NCBI GenBank assembly: GCA_028673005.1
Contig: CM054117.1
Span: forward strand, 53,691,370 to 53,755,369
Direction: 5' to 3'
Source of the DNA: Tanypteryx hageni
Lineage: Eukaryota > Arthropoda > Insecta > Odonata > Petaluridae
Length of the DNA stretch: 64,000 nt
Numbering within the stretch: the stretch's first letter is position 1; each line of letters starts with the position of its first letter. This document shows positions 10,593 to 22,296 of the stretch, piece by piece. A program made the translations under genes and the position numbers. The notes under the pieces are model-generated. The model saw only the letters and a program-made list of their open reading frames with translations, made no database searches and was not told the origin of the DNA.

Positions 10593-11061
10593 CAGGAATG
10601 GATTTAGGGGAGAGGGGATGAGGCCTCGAGCGATAGTGGTCTGCGAGGCCCTAACACTCGCGATTTCTGAAAACGTGGTTAAATATTATGGAGGAACAAA
10701 GGCTGTCAAATCCATTATAATTCATTTCCATATTACAACATGGTTTGTGGGCCGATGTCGATCGCAGGTCAATGTCTGCGTGTATAAATAATATTTTTTC
10801 AATGACAAACGTTCGGTTGAGACTAACTATCGCCCATTATCGTTTGCGTCGATCGTCGTCATCATTTAGGATGTATTACCGCTTCTTTGTGTTGGGACTT
10901 TTCGCACTCATTGTGCATATACATTTCTTTCCCCTTTCGCACTAAACTCCTGACTCTGTTAACATTAACTTTCTAGGGGCACTAGCCGCGTGGTCCTCAG
11001 AAGCGCGAGGTCCTAAGGCCTAGGCGGTCGCCTAGATCTCCTAGCCCTATATCCGCTTCTG
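10593..11061. mobile_element. Probable hAT-like element, about 469 bp
   Basis: The left end is CAGGAATGGATTTAGGGGAG; the right end, complemented, is CAGAAGCGGATATAGGGCTA. The subterminal sequences stay similar for about 40 bp (AGGCCTCGAG against AGGCGACCGCCTAGGCC). The flanking octamers GTATGAGG (10585-10592) and TTATGTAG (11062-11069) match at five positions, compatible with an old target duplication. There is no coding capacity. Confidence 0.5.
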
Positions 11062-11097
11062 TTATGTAGCGCCGAAGCGAGACGAACAAAAAACGGA

Positions 11098-11860
11098 ACG
11101 GTGAGATTCGAAGATGAAAGGAGGAGATTACGAAGGAAAAGTGGAGACAAAAGGAGGACGGGTGATAATTTTGAAGGAGAAGAGGAGAGAGAGAGGGTGC
11201 TGAAGACACAGGAGAAGCAGGAGAGAGGGAAGGAGAGCGTGGGCGGGGTATAGCCAAGTGGAGAAGAAAAGAGAGAGAAAGAGAGGAAGGGGGAGAGGAA
11301 AGGGCTAGGGAGAATCGCATTCCAATCACCGTCCATTAGTATTCTCGTCTGGTGATCGGCCGAAGAGGAGACCAGGCGAGCAGCATTTTGAGGTTCGGGT
11401 TGAAGAGAGTCTGAGAGACGGGTTTGAAAGAGGCAATCGGCGTCGAGACGAGGTAGAGAGAGACAGGAGAGAAAGGGGGAGAGTGAGAGAGAAGAGTAGA
11501 ATAGAGGGACAAGGGGGCATACAAGAGAGGATTATGAGAGGGAAAATTCAGCATACGCACGATAACGCTAAAGAAAGAGATAACTAAAGAGGCGAAAGCA
11601 AGGGGAGAGAAATAAAGTGAAAATGGTTAGGACAAGATAGAGGGAAAGATAAGAGATACAGATGAGAGGTAAAGTAAGAGACAAGAAAGTGAGTGGGAAG
11701 GCGACCGAGGGAAATCGAGAGGGGGGAAGTAACAGGGGAAGAAGAAGGAAACAAAAATGGAATCATGGAGAAATCGAGAGGATTAGCGCAGAGAAAGCGA
11801 AGCACTGTTAGCTAGAGGAGGATGGCTGCAGAGGGGTAACTGACGGGAGATGTAGAAAAA
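11098..11860 (+). repeat. Purine-rich tract (loose)
   Basis: The plus strand is strongly A/G-biased with GAGAGAG and AGGAGAA units, less pure than the block at 6.7-7.9 kb. Several overlapping Ser/Leu/Pro frames on the minus strand are artefacts of it. Confidence 0.7.
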
Positions 11861-12123
11861 GAGAAGAGAAAGGACAGATGCAGAAAGTAATTATATCAGA
11901 TTAGATATAGTCTTTATTTGGGGCGAGATTGAGAATAGGAAGTCCTATCTTCCACATAACCTCATGTCATGATACAAATATAACAATACATTCTAGAATT
12001 AATAATAATACAATAACTGTAAAAATATATAATTGTGTGGGAAAAATAAAAACTGCAGGAAAACACCCACATAGAAGGGGAGCGTGAAAAACCTGCGAAA
12101 CCTAATATGGTTCACTAAAGAAA

Positions 12124-12529
12124 TCATCATATGATGCATTATTGGCCGAGCGAAGCGAGGTCTCTCCTGTTGAGTCCCAATGCATTTTGTCTGTTTGTTT
12201 GTTCTACGATAACTGCCGTCTCGATTGTCTGATTTTTACCAGACCTCGTGTGCGTGTACAAATAACTTAGAATATACTGCCCATAGTTTTTTTAGAACAC
12301 CATTCTTATAGTTGCTGCGCAATTTGCATTAGCGCATTACGTTAATTTCTAAATCTTAGCCAATGAAAACGAAATTTGGCATATATACGGAAAACATCAA
12401 ACGATGAAAAAAATGTCAAATAAACATTTCTCTAAAATGTACAGGGAGCCTCCCAGAGACGCGCAATGTGATTCCCCCCACCAGCCCTAAGTGGGCTGAG
12501 CGAGGCCGAAGATCCTGCGGATCCCCTAG
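12124..12529 (+). mobile_element. Non-autonomous Helitron, about 406 bp
   Basis: The 5' end is TC after an A (TCATCATATGATGC), followed closely by GGCCGAGCGAAGCGAGG. The 3' end is CTAG followed by T, and just upstream lies the hairpin GATCC-TGC-GGATC (12511-12523). A host A before TC, a host T after CTRR and a short GC hairpin near the 3' end are diagnostic of Helitrons, which leave no target duplication. The exact 5' base could be 12124 or 12127. It encodes no Rep/helicase. Confidence 0.75.
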
Positions 12530-13070
12530 TAATATATAAGATAACCATGCATAAAAATATGTGCAATAAAGGGGTATAGGCGAAAAAGGAAACGTAGGGA
12601 AAAAGTGAGAGAAAGAGAGGTAAAGATGTGTGTGTGTGAGAGAGAAAATACATAGAGGAAAGGACAGGAAAAAGAAAGGTATAGAACATGCAAATGATGA
12701 GGGAGTGAGAGACAGGGACATAAGGTCATGATGATGTCCGGCATGGGGGCATGGGCGCGCTTTTGGATGTGACGTAGCGGACGGGTATTTTTCTCTAATT
12801 TACGAGACACCCATTCTCGAGTCGTGTAATATTAACCCGCTTCGATCCTTTGAACGCTGGCGGCTTTCACCCTTTCAACTGTTTAAAACAGCTCGTAAAG
12901 AAGGACACGTCAATTTATATTAAAAATTTAGAACCTTTTTACACGCATTAAGGGGAAATTTTTACTCACGAGTTGACGAGAAACAGAAAGTTGGAGACCA
13001 ATATTCCTAAAACATTTTTGATAAAATTGGTATGGACGAGGGTGAAACAAATATGCGCAAAAGAAAAATA
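12530..13070. other. Gene-less stretch
   Basis: A purine run with a TG microsatellite lies at about 12590-12720. A TTAACCCGCTTCG sequence at 12833 resembles a piggyBac end but has no partner. Nothing else is recognised. Confidence 0.45.
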
Positions 13071-13078
13071 CACTAGTG

Positions 13079-13358
13079 CAGAATTTCTCAAACTGTGGTC
13101 CGCGAGTTAATGCATAAACTTATGAAAAAATGTTGTGTGAGGGGTTTATGTTTATACCTACCAAGTTTTGTTTGTATTTAGTAATTTTATATAAAAATGT
13201 CCATAAATAGTGTTGTTAAATTAACCTGTTATTATTTTAAACTCAATTTATACGTGTACAAAAATTTTGTGTCCATGGCATCCAATGAACTTGGGGATCC
13301 GCGAGAATTCTTTCCTAAGTAACGGGGTTCTTACGTTACTCAAGTTTGAGAACCACTG
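13079..13358. mobile_element. hAT MITE, 280 bp, with 8-bp TSD
   Basis: The left end is CAGAATTTCTCAAACTGTGG; the right end, complemented, is CAGTGGTTCTCAAACTTGAG. Perfect 8-bp duplications CACTAGTG flank it at 13071-13078 and 13359-13366. The interior is AT-rich and non-coding. Confidence 0.93.
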
Positions 13359-13366
13359 CACTAGTG

Positions 13367-14684
13367 GTATGGTAAACATTCACATATAAAACCGAATTCA
13401 TAAAAAGTTCGATACTCAAACTGCTCATTTCCTTTCTATTATTCTTATTTTCTATCACGAAGCAATTTCGATAATAATAACAAAGAAGCATGCCCACAGT
13501 TTTCAGCTCAATTTTCAAAATAACACTCAACGACCTGCATTTTTTTAATATAGAATCGTCAGGTCTGAGTAGCTGAGTGTAATTTTAAAGATAATGGAAA
13601 AAATTATAACGCTGTTTCATTGTCATCAATATGAACAAATTCTATAGATTATCACTTGTCTATATTCTTTATATGTAGTCCCGGTAAATTTTATTGTTAA
13701 TTTTAACGAAGACGAATTTTTTCCGTTCTGCTGAAGTGTTTCTCTATTAACTTGCAAGCAATGCTCAACTGTATTTGCAAAACAGTCATATTGGCGTTTT
13801 TCGCGGCAATTTAATTTCGCTCGCCTCGTGATGATAAAAAATTCCGATGTTTAGCGCAATAACCATTTAAACCTGTCATAAGAATCACTCAAAAATATCG
13901 AGATGAATTTATTTTTCGACTAACTTTCGATTAAATAGATGTTGGAATCTGTCTACATTAGTCTCGGTTTCTGAAAAATCCAAGTTATTCCTCGCATCCC
14001 GGTGTGCACCTACTATGCGATACGTTTAGTATTTTTTACTGTACAATTCTCCTGGAAAAATCTTGAAATTTTCAGGTGTACACTAAACTACAGCGGTTGA
14101 AAACTTTACCTAACCGGGCAAAAAAAATAGTTCTCGAAACAAATTCCTTTGCCAGGAATCCATCGAAAACGAACTCATTTACCGACCGACGTATCGGTTT
14201 TTTCTCTCTCTCCGACCGCCATATTTTTCCCCAACGCGACGCGGAGAAACGCGCGGTCTCTTCGGAAAAGGTTCGACATCAGCTCGACATCCGACTTAAC
14301 TGCGTAACTCATACACGCCTTCGCTCTCTCACGCAACCTCCCGCCCTCTATCTTATTTATCATCAAAACAAACCATTTCTCCTTCCAACCAACATCTTGC
14401 AACGTTTTCAATCTTCTCTATTATTACATTCCCACGAGTCTTTTTCTTTCCTATCGTCGTCCCATTCCCCTCCTTCCTCACCCTATTTCCCCACATACTC
14501 ATCCTCTCCCCCCCACCTCCCTTCCTCCCCTCCTTCCCCTCTCTTCCTCCTTCCCCCAACACCGCGTGCCACTCCGGTCTCCGCAGAATGGTACGTGATC
14601 AGCAGGCATTGTCTCGGTTAGCGAGAGGGTTAAAACAACAAGACTCCTTCGCTCTGGAGCGGTGCTGCCTTCCCTCTCTATCCT

Positions 14685-14716
<32 letters not shown>

Positions 14717-14900
14717 TCTCTTTCTCTCTCTCCTCTAACCTCCTCCCCTAACTCCTTTTGTCGCCGACGCGCAAACTGAGGGAAATAAAGAGAGAGAGAG
14801 GCGAAGTGAGGTGAAGAGCAGGAAGACCAAACTCCTGCTGGAACTTCTCATTTTGTTCTATTTTTCTTTTCATTCCGACCCACCCCATCTTCCTCCCTTT
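13367..14900. other. Gene-less stretch with CT-rich runs
   Basis: AT-rich to about 14080, then increasingly pyrimidine-rich, with a (CT)n/(TCTC)n run at about 14668-14750. The 181-codon frame at 14076-14621 is Ser/Pro-rich low complexity in its second half and has no domain. Confidence 0.5.
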
Positions 14901-14919
14901 TCCTTATACGAGCCAAAAA

Positions 14920-16080
14920 GGGGGAAACGAGAACAAGTGAAAGTGGAAGTGGACGGTGAGTGTGTGTGTTAGTTGTGTGGTGGAGTGGTTCGGATAGAAT
15001 GGGAGGTTGATGTGGTCTAAAGGAAAGGGAAAGGAGGAAAAGGTGGGCGAGGAAGGGGTGAAAGAAGGAAGGAAATGCAGGAAGGGGGAGGGAGAGAGTG
15101 TTTGTGAGATTGAGAGGATGGAATGGGGCGGAGCATGAGAGGAAAGGAAGAAATGAAGGAAAAGAGGAAGAAATATATGATGCAAGAGTGAAAGAGGAAG
15201 TAGATTGAGAGGATGAAGGAGAAAGAGGATTGGAAGTAGTAGGGTACGAAAGGAGGATTTAGAGAAAAGAAGGAAAAAATCAAAGAGAGGAAATATAGAG
15301 AGGAGAGAGGGGGAAGATAAGAGACGGAAAGGAAAGGAGAGAGGGGAGGAGAGAATAAGAGAGGGGGAGGAGAGAGGGGAGGAGAAAGAGGGGAGAAGAG
15401 AGGGGGAGGAGAGAGATGAGGAGTAAAGTTAGGGTGAGAGAGGAGGAGAAAGGGGGAGGAAAAAAGGGGAGGAGAGAGAGAGGGGAAGGAGAAAGAGGAA
15501 GGAGGGAGGAGAAAGAGGAAGGAGAGAGGAGAACGAGGAAGGAGAGGGGGGGAAGAGAGAGCAAGGAGGGGGAGGAGAAAGGGAGAGGAGAAAGGGGGAG
15601 GAGAAAGGAGAAATATGGAGGAGAAAGGAGGGAGAGAAAGGGGAAAGAAATGGGGAGGAGAAAGGGGGGGTAGAAAGGGGGAGAAAGGGGGGAGAAAGGG
15701 GAGGGGAAAGGGGGGAGAAAGGTGGAGGAGGAGGGATGAGAGAGGAAGAGGAGAGAGAGGAAAAGGAGAGAGAGGAAGATGAAAGAGAGGAAGATGAAAG
15801 AGAGGAAGAGGAGAGAGGGGGGAAGAGGAGAGAGAGGAAGAGAGGGAGAAAAGAGTATACTGACATGGTGAGAGAAAGTACAGCAAGTACAGAAACCGTG
15901 AGAAGAAACAGTCGAGAGAGAGAGAGAGTAAAGAATTGTAAGGAATGAGAGAGAGAGAGAAAGGAGGGAAGAAATTCCAATGCTTGCGGATGTCTCGAGA
16001 GAGTAAGAAGGGGGAGTGAGAAATGGAGAGAGGAAATTAAAAGAGATCTAGAAAGAGAAAAGGAGAGAGAAAACAGAGAC
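14920..16080 (+). repeat. 1.1-kb polypurine block
   Basis: Nearly pure A/G plus strand made of GGAGGAGAAAGGGG, GAGAGAGAGG and AGAGGAAGATGAA-type units, with the cleanest part at about 15420-15850. Long frames on the minus strand (for example 289 codons, 15017-15886) read as Ser/Pro/Leu low complexity and are artefacts. Confidence 0.93.
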
Positions 16081-18340
16081 AGTCGGGTAACAAGAATCTC
16101 TCCTCTCTTTCGTTTTCATCTTTTTTTAAATCCTTTCCGAGTTCGAACCTTCGTCCGATCGACTTTTTCTTGGGAAAATAAGATATGTCTGGAAAGACTC
16201 GACATGAAGAAGAAGGCAGAGCTTGACTCTGAACTCCTTGATAAATCTAAAGAGAGAAGAATAGAGGAGGTGCAAGGTTCAAGATTTGTTTCCCAAAAAA
16301 TGCAATTGCATTGCACACTAGAGAATTATCGATCTCATCTTATAGCTGAAAACAAAACATTAGAAATAAAAAAAAAAATATTTCTCATAGGCATCGCCAA
16401 TTGGGTATGAAAAAACATGCGCATATCGGCTACAACGCATCTGTCATTTTTAGAATCTTCTTTAGGTGTATCGCCACTGAAAACAAAGCATCTGATTGTT
16501 CATAACCTTATTATGGCTGTTGGAGATACCAAAGATAAGCACTTCATTTCAATTTTTTATATAAGAATGCTTCTCCTCAAGTTTGCATGGCAGACTTATC
16601 TCCTCCCCTTCCAATTTTGCGAAGAAAAGCGAGATAAAAATCGCATCTGGTGTTAAGTTTTCACAAATTCACACATTTAAAATCGCAAATGGAACTGAAA
16701 AATCGGCATATAGGAAGAAAAAACGGGAAATTCTTCCCGCGATAAAAATGTCGCAATTTTTTTTAAAATCGAGTCGCCATTCGAGGAACATATGTTTTCT
16801 TCAAGGTCGACCGAATCGAGTTTTGGCGAAAAGTTTTGAGAAGATTCGGAAACATAACTCTTTTTGGACGGAGCGGGCCGTTTGGTGCAGGACGCGCGTT
16901 CAGTTTTCCCAAACGAAATCTTTGCATGGGTATTCGCATGCAAATTGCACGATTATTGCGGCGAGAAAGGCAATGGCTGCAGATTAAACGAGCGGGAAAC
17001 GTTTTGTTGCTCGGGCGAAATAATTATGTACCTCGTTTGAGGAGTTTGCATAATGTTTTCTTCGGAGGCAAAAGGCATGCTAAGTTGCCTGAATAACGGT
17101 GTTCGTCATATCATCAAGATTTGTTTTATTCCGTGAAACAACGAGCTGCCCGAAAAATCCGGATTGATTTAATTTAAATGGAATTAATTATGGAAAAATA
17201 AATAAATTTACAATAAAAGTGGCAAGTTTTCGTTACAGTTGTGGTGAGAATTTCGTAGGGTAAAATTGCGCGTGGTTTGTTCAAGTATCTGAGCGTGATG
17301 ACTCGAGAAGCGAAATTATTCCTTCATTAACAAGCTTCATTTATTTCTCTGCAGTGAATTCATTTATTTCAAAAACAATTATTCTAACAGTTTTGCAGTT
17401 AATATATATAACTGCAATACGCTGCAAAAAATCATCGAACATGCGTTATAATAATAAACATATGGATGGAATTTCCATTAACTTTATTATTATTATTATT
17501 AATATATTTACTATTATGTACATCAGTTCACTGCACAACCAGTTTTGAGTAATATTTAATAATTGACATACCTGCAAGTACTCAATATTATGGATAATTT
17601 GCTGAAATATTCAAATAAAACATAAGCACGCGAAGCATCTAGTACGATGATATTCGCAAATAAAAAAAAACAAAACGTTTCCGACGGATATGAACCAGAT
17701 ACCAACGCATACCGCAGACAGTCACGTTTTGCGCCGAGTTCACTCAATTACGCAACAATTTATTCAATTGCGGAGATCTCCGTGACCGATTAAATACGTT
17801 CCGTTTTAAAAGAACTCCGAGACGCATTAAAAAGAGCGAAATTGCGTTCGCTTATGAAGAGGTATGCGGTTGCGTAATTACGGACGCACTAGAGAAACAA
17901 AGGACAGTCGTTTTGCGCCGTTCGTAACGATAATAAATATATCAATATGTACGTGTGTGCGTATATGTATACGCGGTATGTGTGTGTATGTGTAAACACA
18001 TACATTCAAACAAAGAAAAACCGAGTTTCTCTCTGCGCCATCAACGGCCGTCACGATTTTTAGGCATTTCCCAGTGGGCTTCATTTCTGAATTATATTGG
18101 GCGTATAGGCGATCCTACGTTATGATCTACAAAATATCGAAAATCTCTGCGCTAGCGAAAAATAAAAATTTATAGAAGCTGGAATGCGAAGTAAACAAAA
18201 AGTTTTCGACTGGGCGGGAAAGGCGAATATGTAATATTCCTTCCAGGAAAGACCCGGCACTCTTTTTAACGTTCGACGATACAGCTCCGCGAAAACCGGA
18301 GCGAACGGGAAGCGGGCTATAAAAAATGATCATGAGAGAG
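16081..18340. other. Gene-less stretch
   Basis: AT-rich DNA with scattered short frames of up to 134 codons and no domain. An alternating purine-pyrimidine patch (GTGTGCGTATATG...) lies at about 17946-18000. I see no terminal repeats or RNA-gene boxes. Confidence 0.5.
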
Positions 18341-18680
18341 AGGGAGGAGGGAAGTGATACCGGACAGAGAGAGGGAAGAGGTTGAGATCTCTTTGGTACG
18401 CAAGGACGTCAGGTGGATAAAGGCTCGCGGCAAAAATAACAGAAGAGCGCTGGAATCTTTAATTGAGAGGGGAGAAAGGGGAGGAGGAGGGTTAATACTT
18501 GAGGGTGGAAGTGGAGGGAGTGTAACGGCGAAAGATTCGGAACAAGAAATGTTTGAGCAAACACTTATCTCCCGCTGAGGGAGAGAGGAGGAGGGGGGAG
18601 GAAGAGGGGGGAGGAAGAGGGGGGGAGAGGGGGGAGGAAGAGGGGGGAGGAGCGGAAGGAGGAGGGGAGGGAGGAATGCG
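18341..18680 (+). repeat. Purine-rich tract
   Basis: A/G-biased plus strand. The cleanest part, at about 18578-18675, consists of GGGGGGAGGAAGA repeats. Confidence 0.8.
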
Positions 18681-18849
18681 TAAATGAAAATAAGAACCCG
18701 GACTTATAACGAGAGGGAAACGTTACGGGTGATGGAAATAAAACAGTAAATGTCGTCACGGCGGAACGTTATATCGCCCTTCGTTTCTTCTTTTTCGACG
18801 ATTTTAACGTTTTCTTTGATTTGCACGCTTAACTGTATTATGTAGTTAA

Positions 18850-19441
18850 CCCTAGAATGGTAATGTGAATCACTCTGACTCACACATTACCGAAAGATGA
18901 GTCTAACGCTGTTCGTGTTCAAACACGCTCCCCCCTCTCTTAACAGTACTTCCTCTAGTTAGTTGTCTATGTGCTGTCAAAGGAGCAACACATTTTTCTC
19001 CGGTCACTGCTACCGGCTACAATTTATGCAAAAGTTAAACAAGGGGCTGACGTGCCAATGGCAAAAATCAGTTTGACAAACTTACGTAATGATCTCAAAG
19101 CTATGATTTGCAAAGCCTTAGGAAAGGAAAAAAGGTTCCTGAAATACATCAAGCTACAGATCGACAAATATTAAGAAAGTATTGTCATTTGTGCCATTAT
19201 GCCAAGAGAAGGAAAACCTCCACTCTCTGCATACTTAACAAGAAGCCTATCTGTGGCGAACACCAAAAAATATTGTTCTATAATTGTTAATTTACACATT
19301 TCTAACATTTACTACATTGTGACGTTAGTAAATATCATTTTAAAACAGTTTTAACGATATTTCCTTATTCCAAGTTTAAGCGAATCATACTGCCGCAGCG
19401 TTACCAATAAGTGCCTAAAAAATAGCGTTACCATTCTAGGG
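18850..19441 (+). mobile_element. piggyBac deletion derivative, 592 bp
   Basis: The left end is CCCTAGAATGGTAA directly after TTAA (18846-18849). The right end is its exact inverse, TTACCATTCTAGGG, followed by GTAA (19442-19445), a one-base-decayed target duplication. TTAA targets and CCC...GGG ends are diagnostic of piggyBac. A subterminal segment with TCACTCTGACTCACA follows the left TIR. Only the C-terminal zinc-ribbon part of a transposase frame remains, so the element is non-autonomous. Confidence 0.93.
19108..19290 (+). pseudogene. piggyBac transposase C-terminal zinc-ribbon remnant
   Basis: This 60-codon frame lies inside the piggyBac TIRs at 18850-19441. It contains CHLC, then a basic stretch KRRKTS, then CILN and PIC-GEH, with a final NC just before the stop. 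That order of Cys pairs after a basic stretch resembles the cysteine-rich domain at the C-terminus of piggyBac transposases, which binds the transposon ends. The catalytic Asp-rich core is missing, and one expected Cys (CILN instead of CxxC) appears lost. The other overlapping frame (18971-19174) is not recognisable. The internal ATG is a chance start. Family assignment rests on motif spacing plus the TIRs, not on a search. Confidence 0.6.
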
Positions 19442-19555
19442 GTAAATAGGTGAACTTCCTCATGCTTCGTGAGGCCACTAAGTCTTACCTTACACTTAAA
19501 TCTCACTCCTTACAAACTTGGTAAAGATACAGATACATCAGTTTAATTTTTTAAA

Positions 19556-19672
19556 GATCTTTTAATTTTTTCTTTGGCTTGCAGCCTTAACAGTACTATA
19601 TGGTTAGATAGGTAAACTTCTTCGTGCTTCGTGATACCGCTGTCTTACCTTGCACTTAAATCTCCGTCCTGA
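19556..19672 (+). repeat. Duplicate arm holding the empty piggyBac site
   Basis: This stretch matches the flanks of the piggyBac element. Its first half resembles 18797-18849 (TTTTAA-TTTTCTTTG-TTGCA-CTTAAC-GTA-TAT). Its second half resembles 19446-19511 (ATAGGT-AACTTC, TGCTTCGTGA, TCTTACCTT-CACTTAAATCT). The junction reads TGGTTAGATAGG with no insertion, so the duplication predates the insertion. Confidence 0.8.
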
Positions 19673-19689
19673 AGCGTCCAAAAAAAGTG

Positions 19690-21770
19690 ATGAATATATT
19701 TCGGGAAGAGAGTGGTTTTAACCAAAGAGATCAAAAGAAAGCAGAAGAAACGCTTGGATCGGATGCTATGAAAATATATCAAGTGAGGGATTCTGGGCAA
19801 TCCTAGGGGTAGGGATACCAACGGCAAGATGAAAATAGAGTTTTTGATATAGATAATGAGAAGATTGAAACGTGCACACGTCGAAAAATAGGGAAGATTG
19901 ACTGCGGGGAAGAGGGCACCGGCACTTCTACTAAGCTATCCCGCTTGAGAAGGGATAAATATTCCGAGGACGAATGGAAGGGGCGGAGTACCAAGAGGGA
20001 TGAGGGCGGGAGGGATAGGATGGGACGGGGGAGGAAAACTAGCGATCGGGAGTGAGGCGGGTGGAGTAGGGAGGGATGGAGGGAGGGAGGGGCAGAATAG
20101 GACAGCCAGCCGCAAGGGCGGTTCACCTTGGGTAGGTTGCCTGCTCGTAAGGCGTTACATCGCTTCTCAAAGTGCATTAAGCCTTGGTTTGCTCTACGGG
20201 TAGTAGAGAGGTGTACGTGTTGGTGTGAGGGGATTGAAAATATCTTGGTCGAATGTCAAGATGCTAGGGGGAAGGATATATGTAGCAGGGATGGAAGCGT
20301 TAAGGCAACCGCGATACCTGCTTAGCGATTGACTAGTGGGGATACGATATGTTTAGAACAGTGGCTTTCCCAGAGATGTGTTAAAGAGGCTGAATTTTAT
20401 TCGATGCTAGCGGTAGAATGTTCGGCGAAACGATATATAAAAAACATAAAAATGTCTTAAGGACATATGAAAGTGAGTTTTTTTTTAAGCTCGTTGCGAG
20501 TCTACCGCCAAGTTTTGGGTTTACCAACCAAAAGCTACCCTACAAGAATCCTCTTCACTTTCTCTTAGTTCTCTTTTTCTTTTAAACAAATCCCCGATTT
20601 ATTTCCAACCATCTTGGATTCTTTCGTAATACACTACTGTATGTCTCTCTTCAACAGCTCATTAACTTGAAGTAGGTATTAAAAGCGCCCATATATTTGT
20701 GTTAAAATGTCAGATATGATTTTAAACATAATTCGGTCTTTAGAATGATCACGGTGCATAGAAAAGAGCACCAGGAGTTTCCAAAAGTTTCCTAAACAGA
20801 CTCATTTCCAAGAACTGGTTATCACAATTCGTTTAACGATATAAATCAGCTTGATTTTTGAACTTATATTAACAGTTTAGCTAGAACATAAGAAGTATTA
20901 TCGATAGGTTTAAATTTAAACACGAAATTAAAGTGGAATTTTTTCAAAAAAATTTTTTACGAAATATTACGAAATGGCGTTATTATTTTGACAAAATTCG
21001 ATTCTTTTTTTAACATTTTTATGCCATTGTGCTAAAAAAAACTTCAAATTAGTCAGAGAGTCATCAGGTCAGTTATGCGTAAAATTGGGTTCCAAGAAAA
21101 TATAAGAATAACGCCCTTAATAGAGCCAATCAACAAAACCACAATTTTATGAGCGTGATCTGAAAGACCGTTCGGAAGAATAACAAAAAATAGAACAATG
21201 GTGCTATGAGAAATGCAGCTTTTAACATCGGCCTCAACCACCTCGCTACGAAAGATACTCCAGAAAACGGCCGAGCAACAGTTACGTAGGAAACCGAAGA
21301 ACGGATTAAAATATCCCACATTGCCGACATGTAAACAGAGTGAGTGTGATCACCAGCATGCTAAGGTCAGTCGGCCGGGCTATTTTTCCTCTGCTCGGCT
21401 TCAACTCTCGCTTCTTCGTTTCACATCCCATGCATTCCTGACCAAGGTTCACTGCGGTTTTTTTTATTTGTTAGCTTTTTAGAAAAAAATCCCCTTGACT
21501 CACCATCTTCAACGGAGAACCATGGCCGTTCACTTTCGCTCATTAAATGAGTATGTTTACACCTTTAAGAACCGACAGATATCTACTTCCCAGAATACGC
21601 TTAATCAAACGGGATTTTTGTTTGGAAAAGATTGAGTTCTTCGACCGAGAAATCCCATTTACTTAGCTTATAATATTTTATACACAGGCGTAGAGGTGAA
21701 AAATAGTTATCTTTAGGACACGCTTGTGTTCATCTTCATATATCATGTCTTCTTACTCTTCAAATTCAAG
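19690..21770. other. Gene-less stretch
   Basis: A G-rich patch lies at about 19978-20110; the rest is AT-rich. Frames of up to 124 codons have no domain. CAGTGGCTTTCCCAGAG at 20352 weakly resembles a hAT end but has no partner. Confidence 0.5.
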
Positions 21771-21862
21771 TAAGTGTTTACATTACTCGAAGATCAAACC
21801 ACGTGATCCAAGTCGAGGTCTCAGTTGTAGATGAGTCAGCCGCGAAGTAAGCACTCTATAAA

Positions 21863-22296
21863 ATGGATTTATTTGTTCAAGAAGGTATTCTCGTTGTTAG
21901 TGAAATGTTACGATCTGAGCTACTAAAGCTTAAAAGGAGAATAAAACGTACATGTTGGTCCGTGAGTGGATAAGGAGGCACGACCAGTTGGGTGTATCCT
22001 CTTCAATTTGCAAAGAATTAGGAATGGAAGATACCACCAGTTCTAGAAATTTCTTGCGTATGGACAATGATCAGTTTGAATACCTTTTAGAAAAGTTAGA
22101 GATACAATTCAAGGGAGTTCTATGCACCGAGAGTCTTCCAGCGCGCGTGAAACTTGAAATCGTCTTACGCTATCTTGCGACAGGTGACAGCTTTGGAAGC
22201 TTGCAGTACCTATTAAGGGTCCCGAAGACGAGCATAAATAAATTTTTTTATCTAGTCAGCGAAGCGATTTACAATGCCTTTAAGGATTATATAAAG
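21863..22296 (+). pseudogene. Harbinger (HARBI1-like) transposase first exon, frameshifted
   Basis: Homologous by motif to the N-terminal region of PIF/Harbinger DDE nucleases (ALP1/HARBI1 group), which cut and paste the element together with a Myb-like partner. Recognisable landmarks are VREWIRRHDQLG, the RNFLRMDNDQFEYLLEKL helix, LRYLATGDSFGSLQYLLRV and SEAIYNAFKDYIK. The start at 21863 gives an N-terminal stretch ending in Cys-Trp; reading then continues one frame over from 21958, so one base is missing there. The frame diverges at GT (22297-22298), matching the intron position familiar in this family after the DYIK block. The DDE catalytic residues would lie in the absent downstream exon. 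Confidence 0.8.

Noticed and set aside
11890..12000. Second LINE 3' end on the minus strand
   Set aside because: CCAAATAAAGACTATATC resembles the tail at 30.2 kb, but there is no tandem tail and no target duplication.
12833..12880. piggyBac-like TTAACCC start
   Set aside because: No inverted CCC-type end followed by TTAA downstream.
15017..15980. 289- and 183-codon overlapping frames on the minus strand
   Set aside because: Both arise from the purine tract in different frames at once, which real genes would not do.
20352..20375. hAT terminus CAGTGGCTTTCCCAGAG
   Set aside because: No inverted partner and no 8-bp duplication; the similarity is too short.
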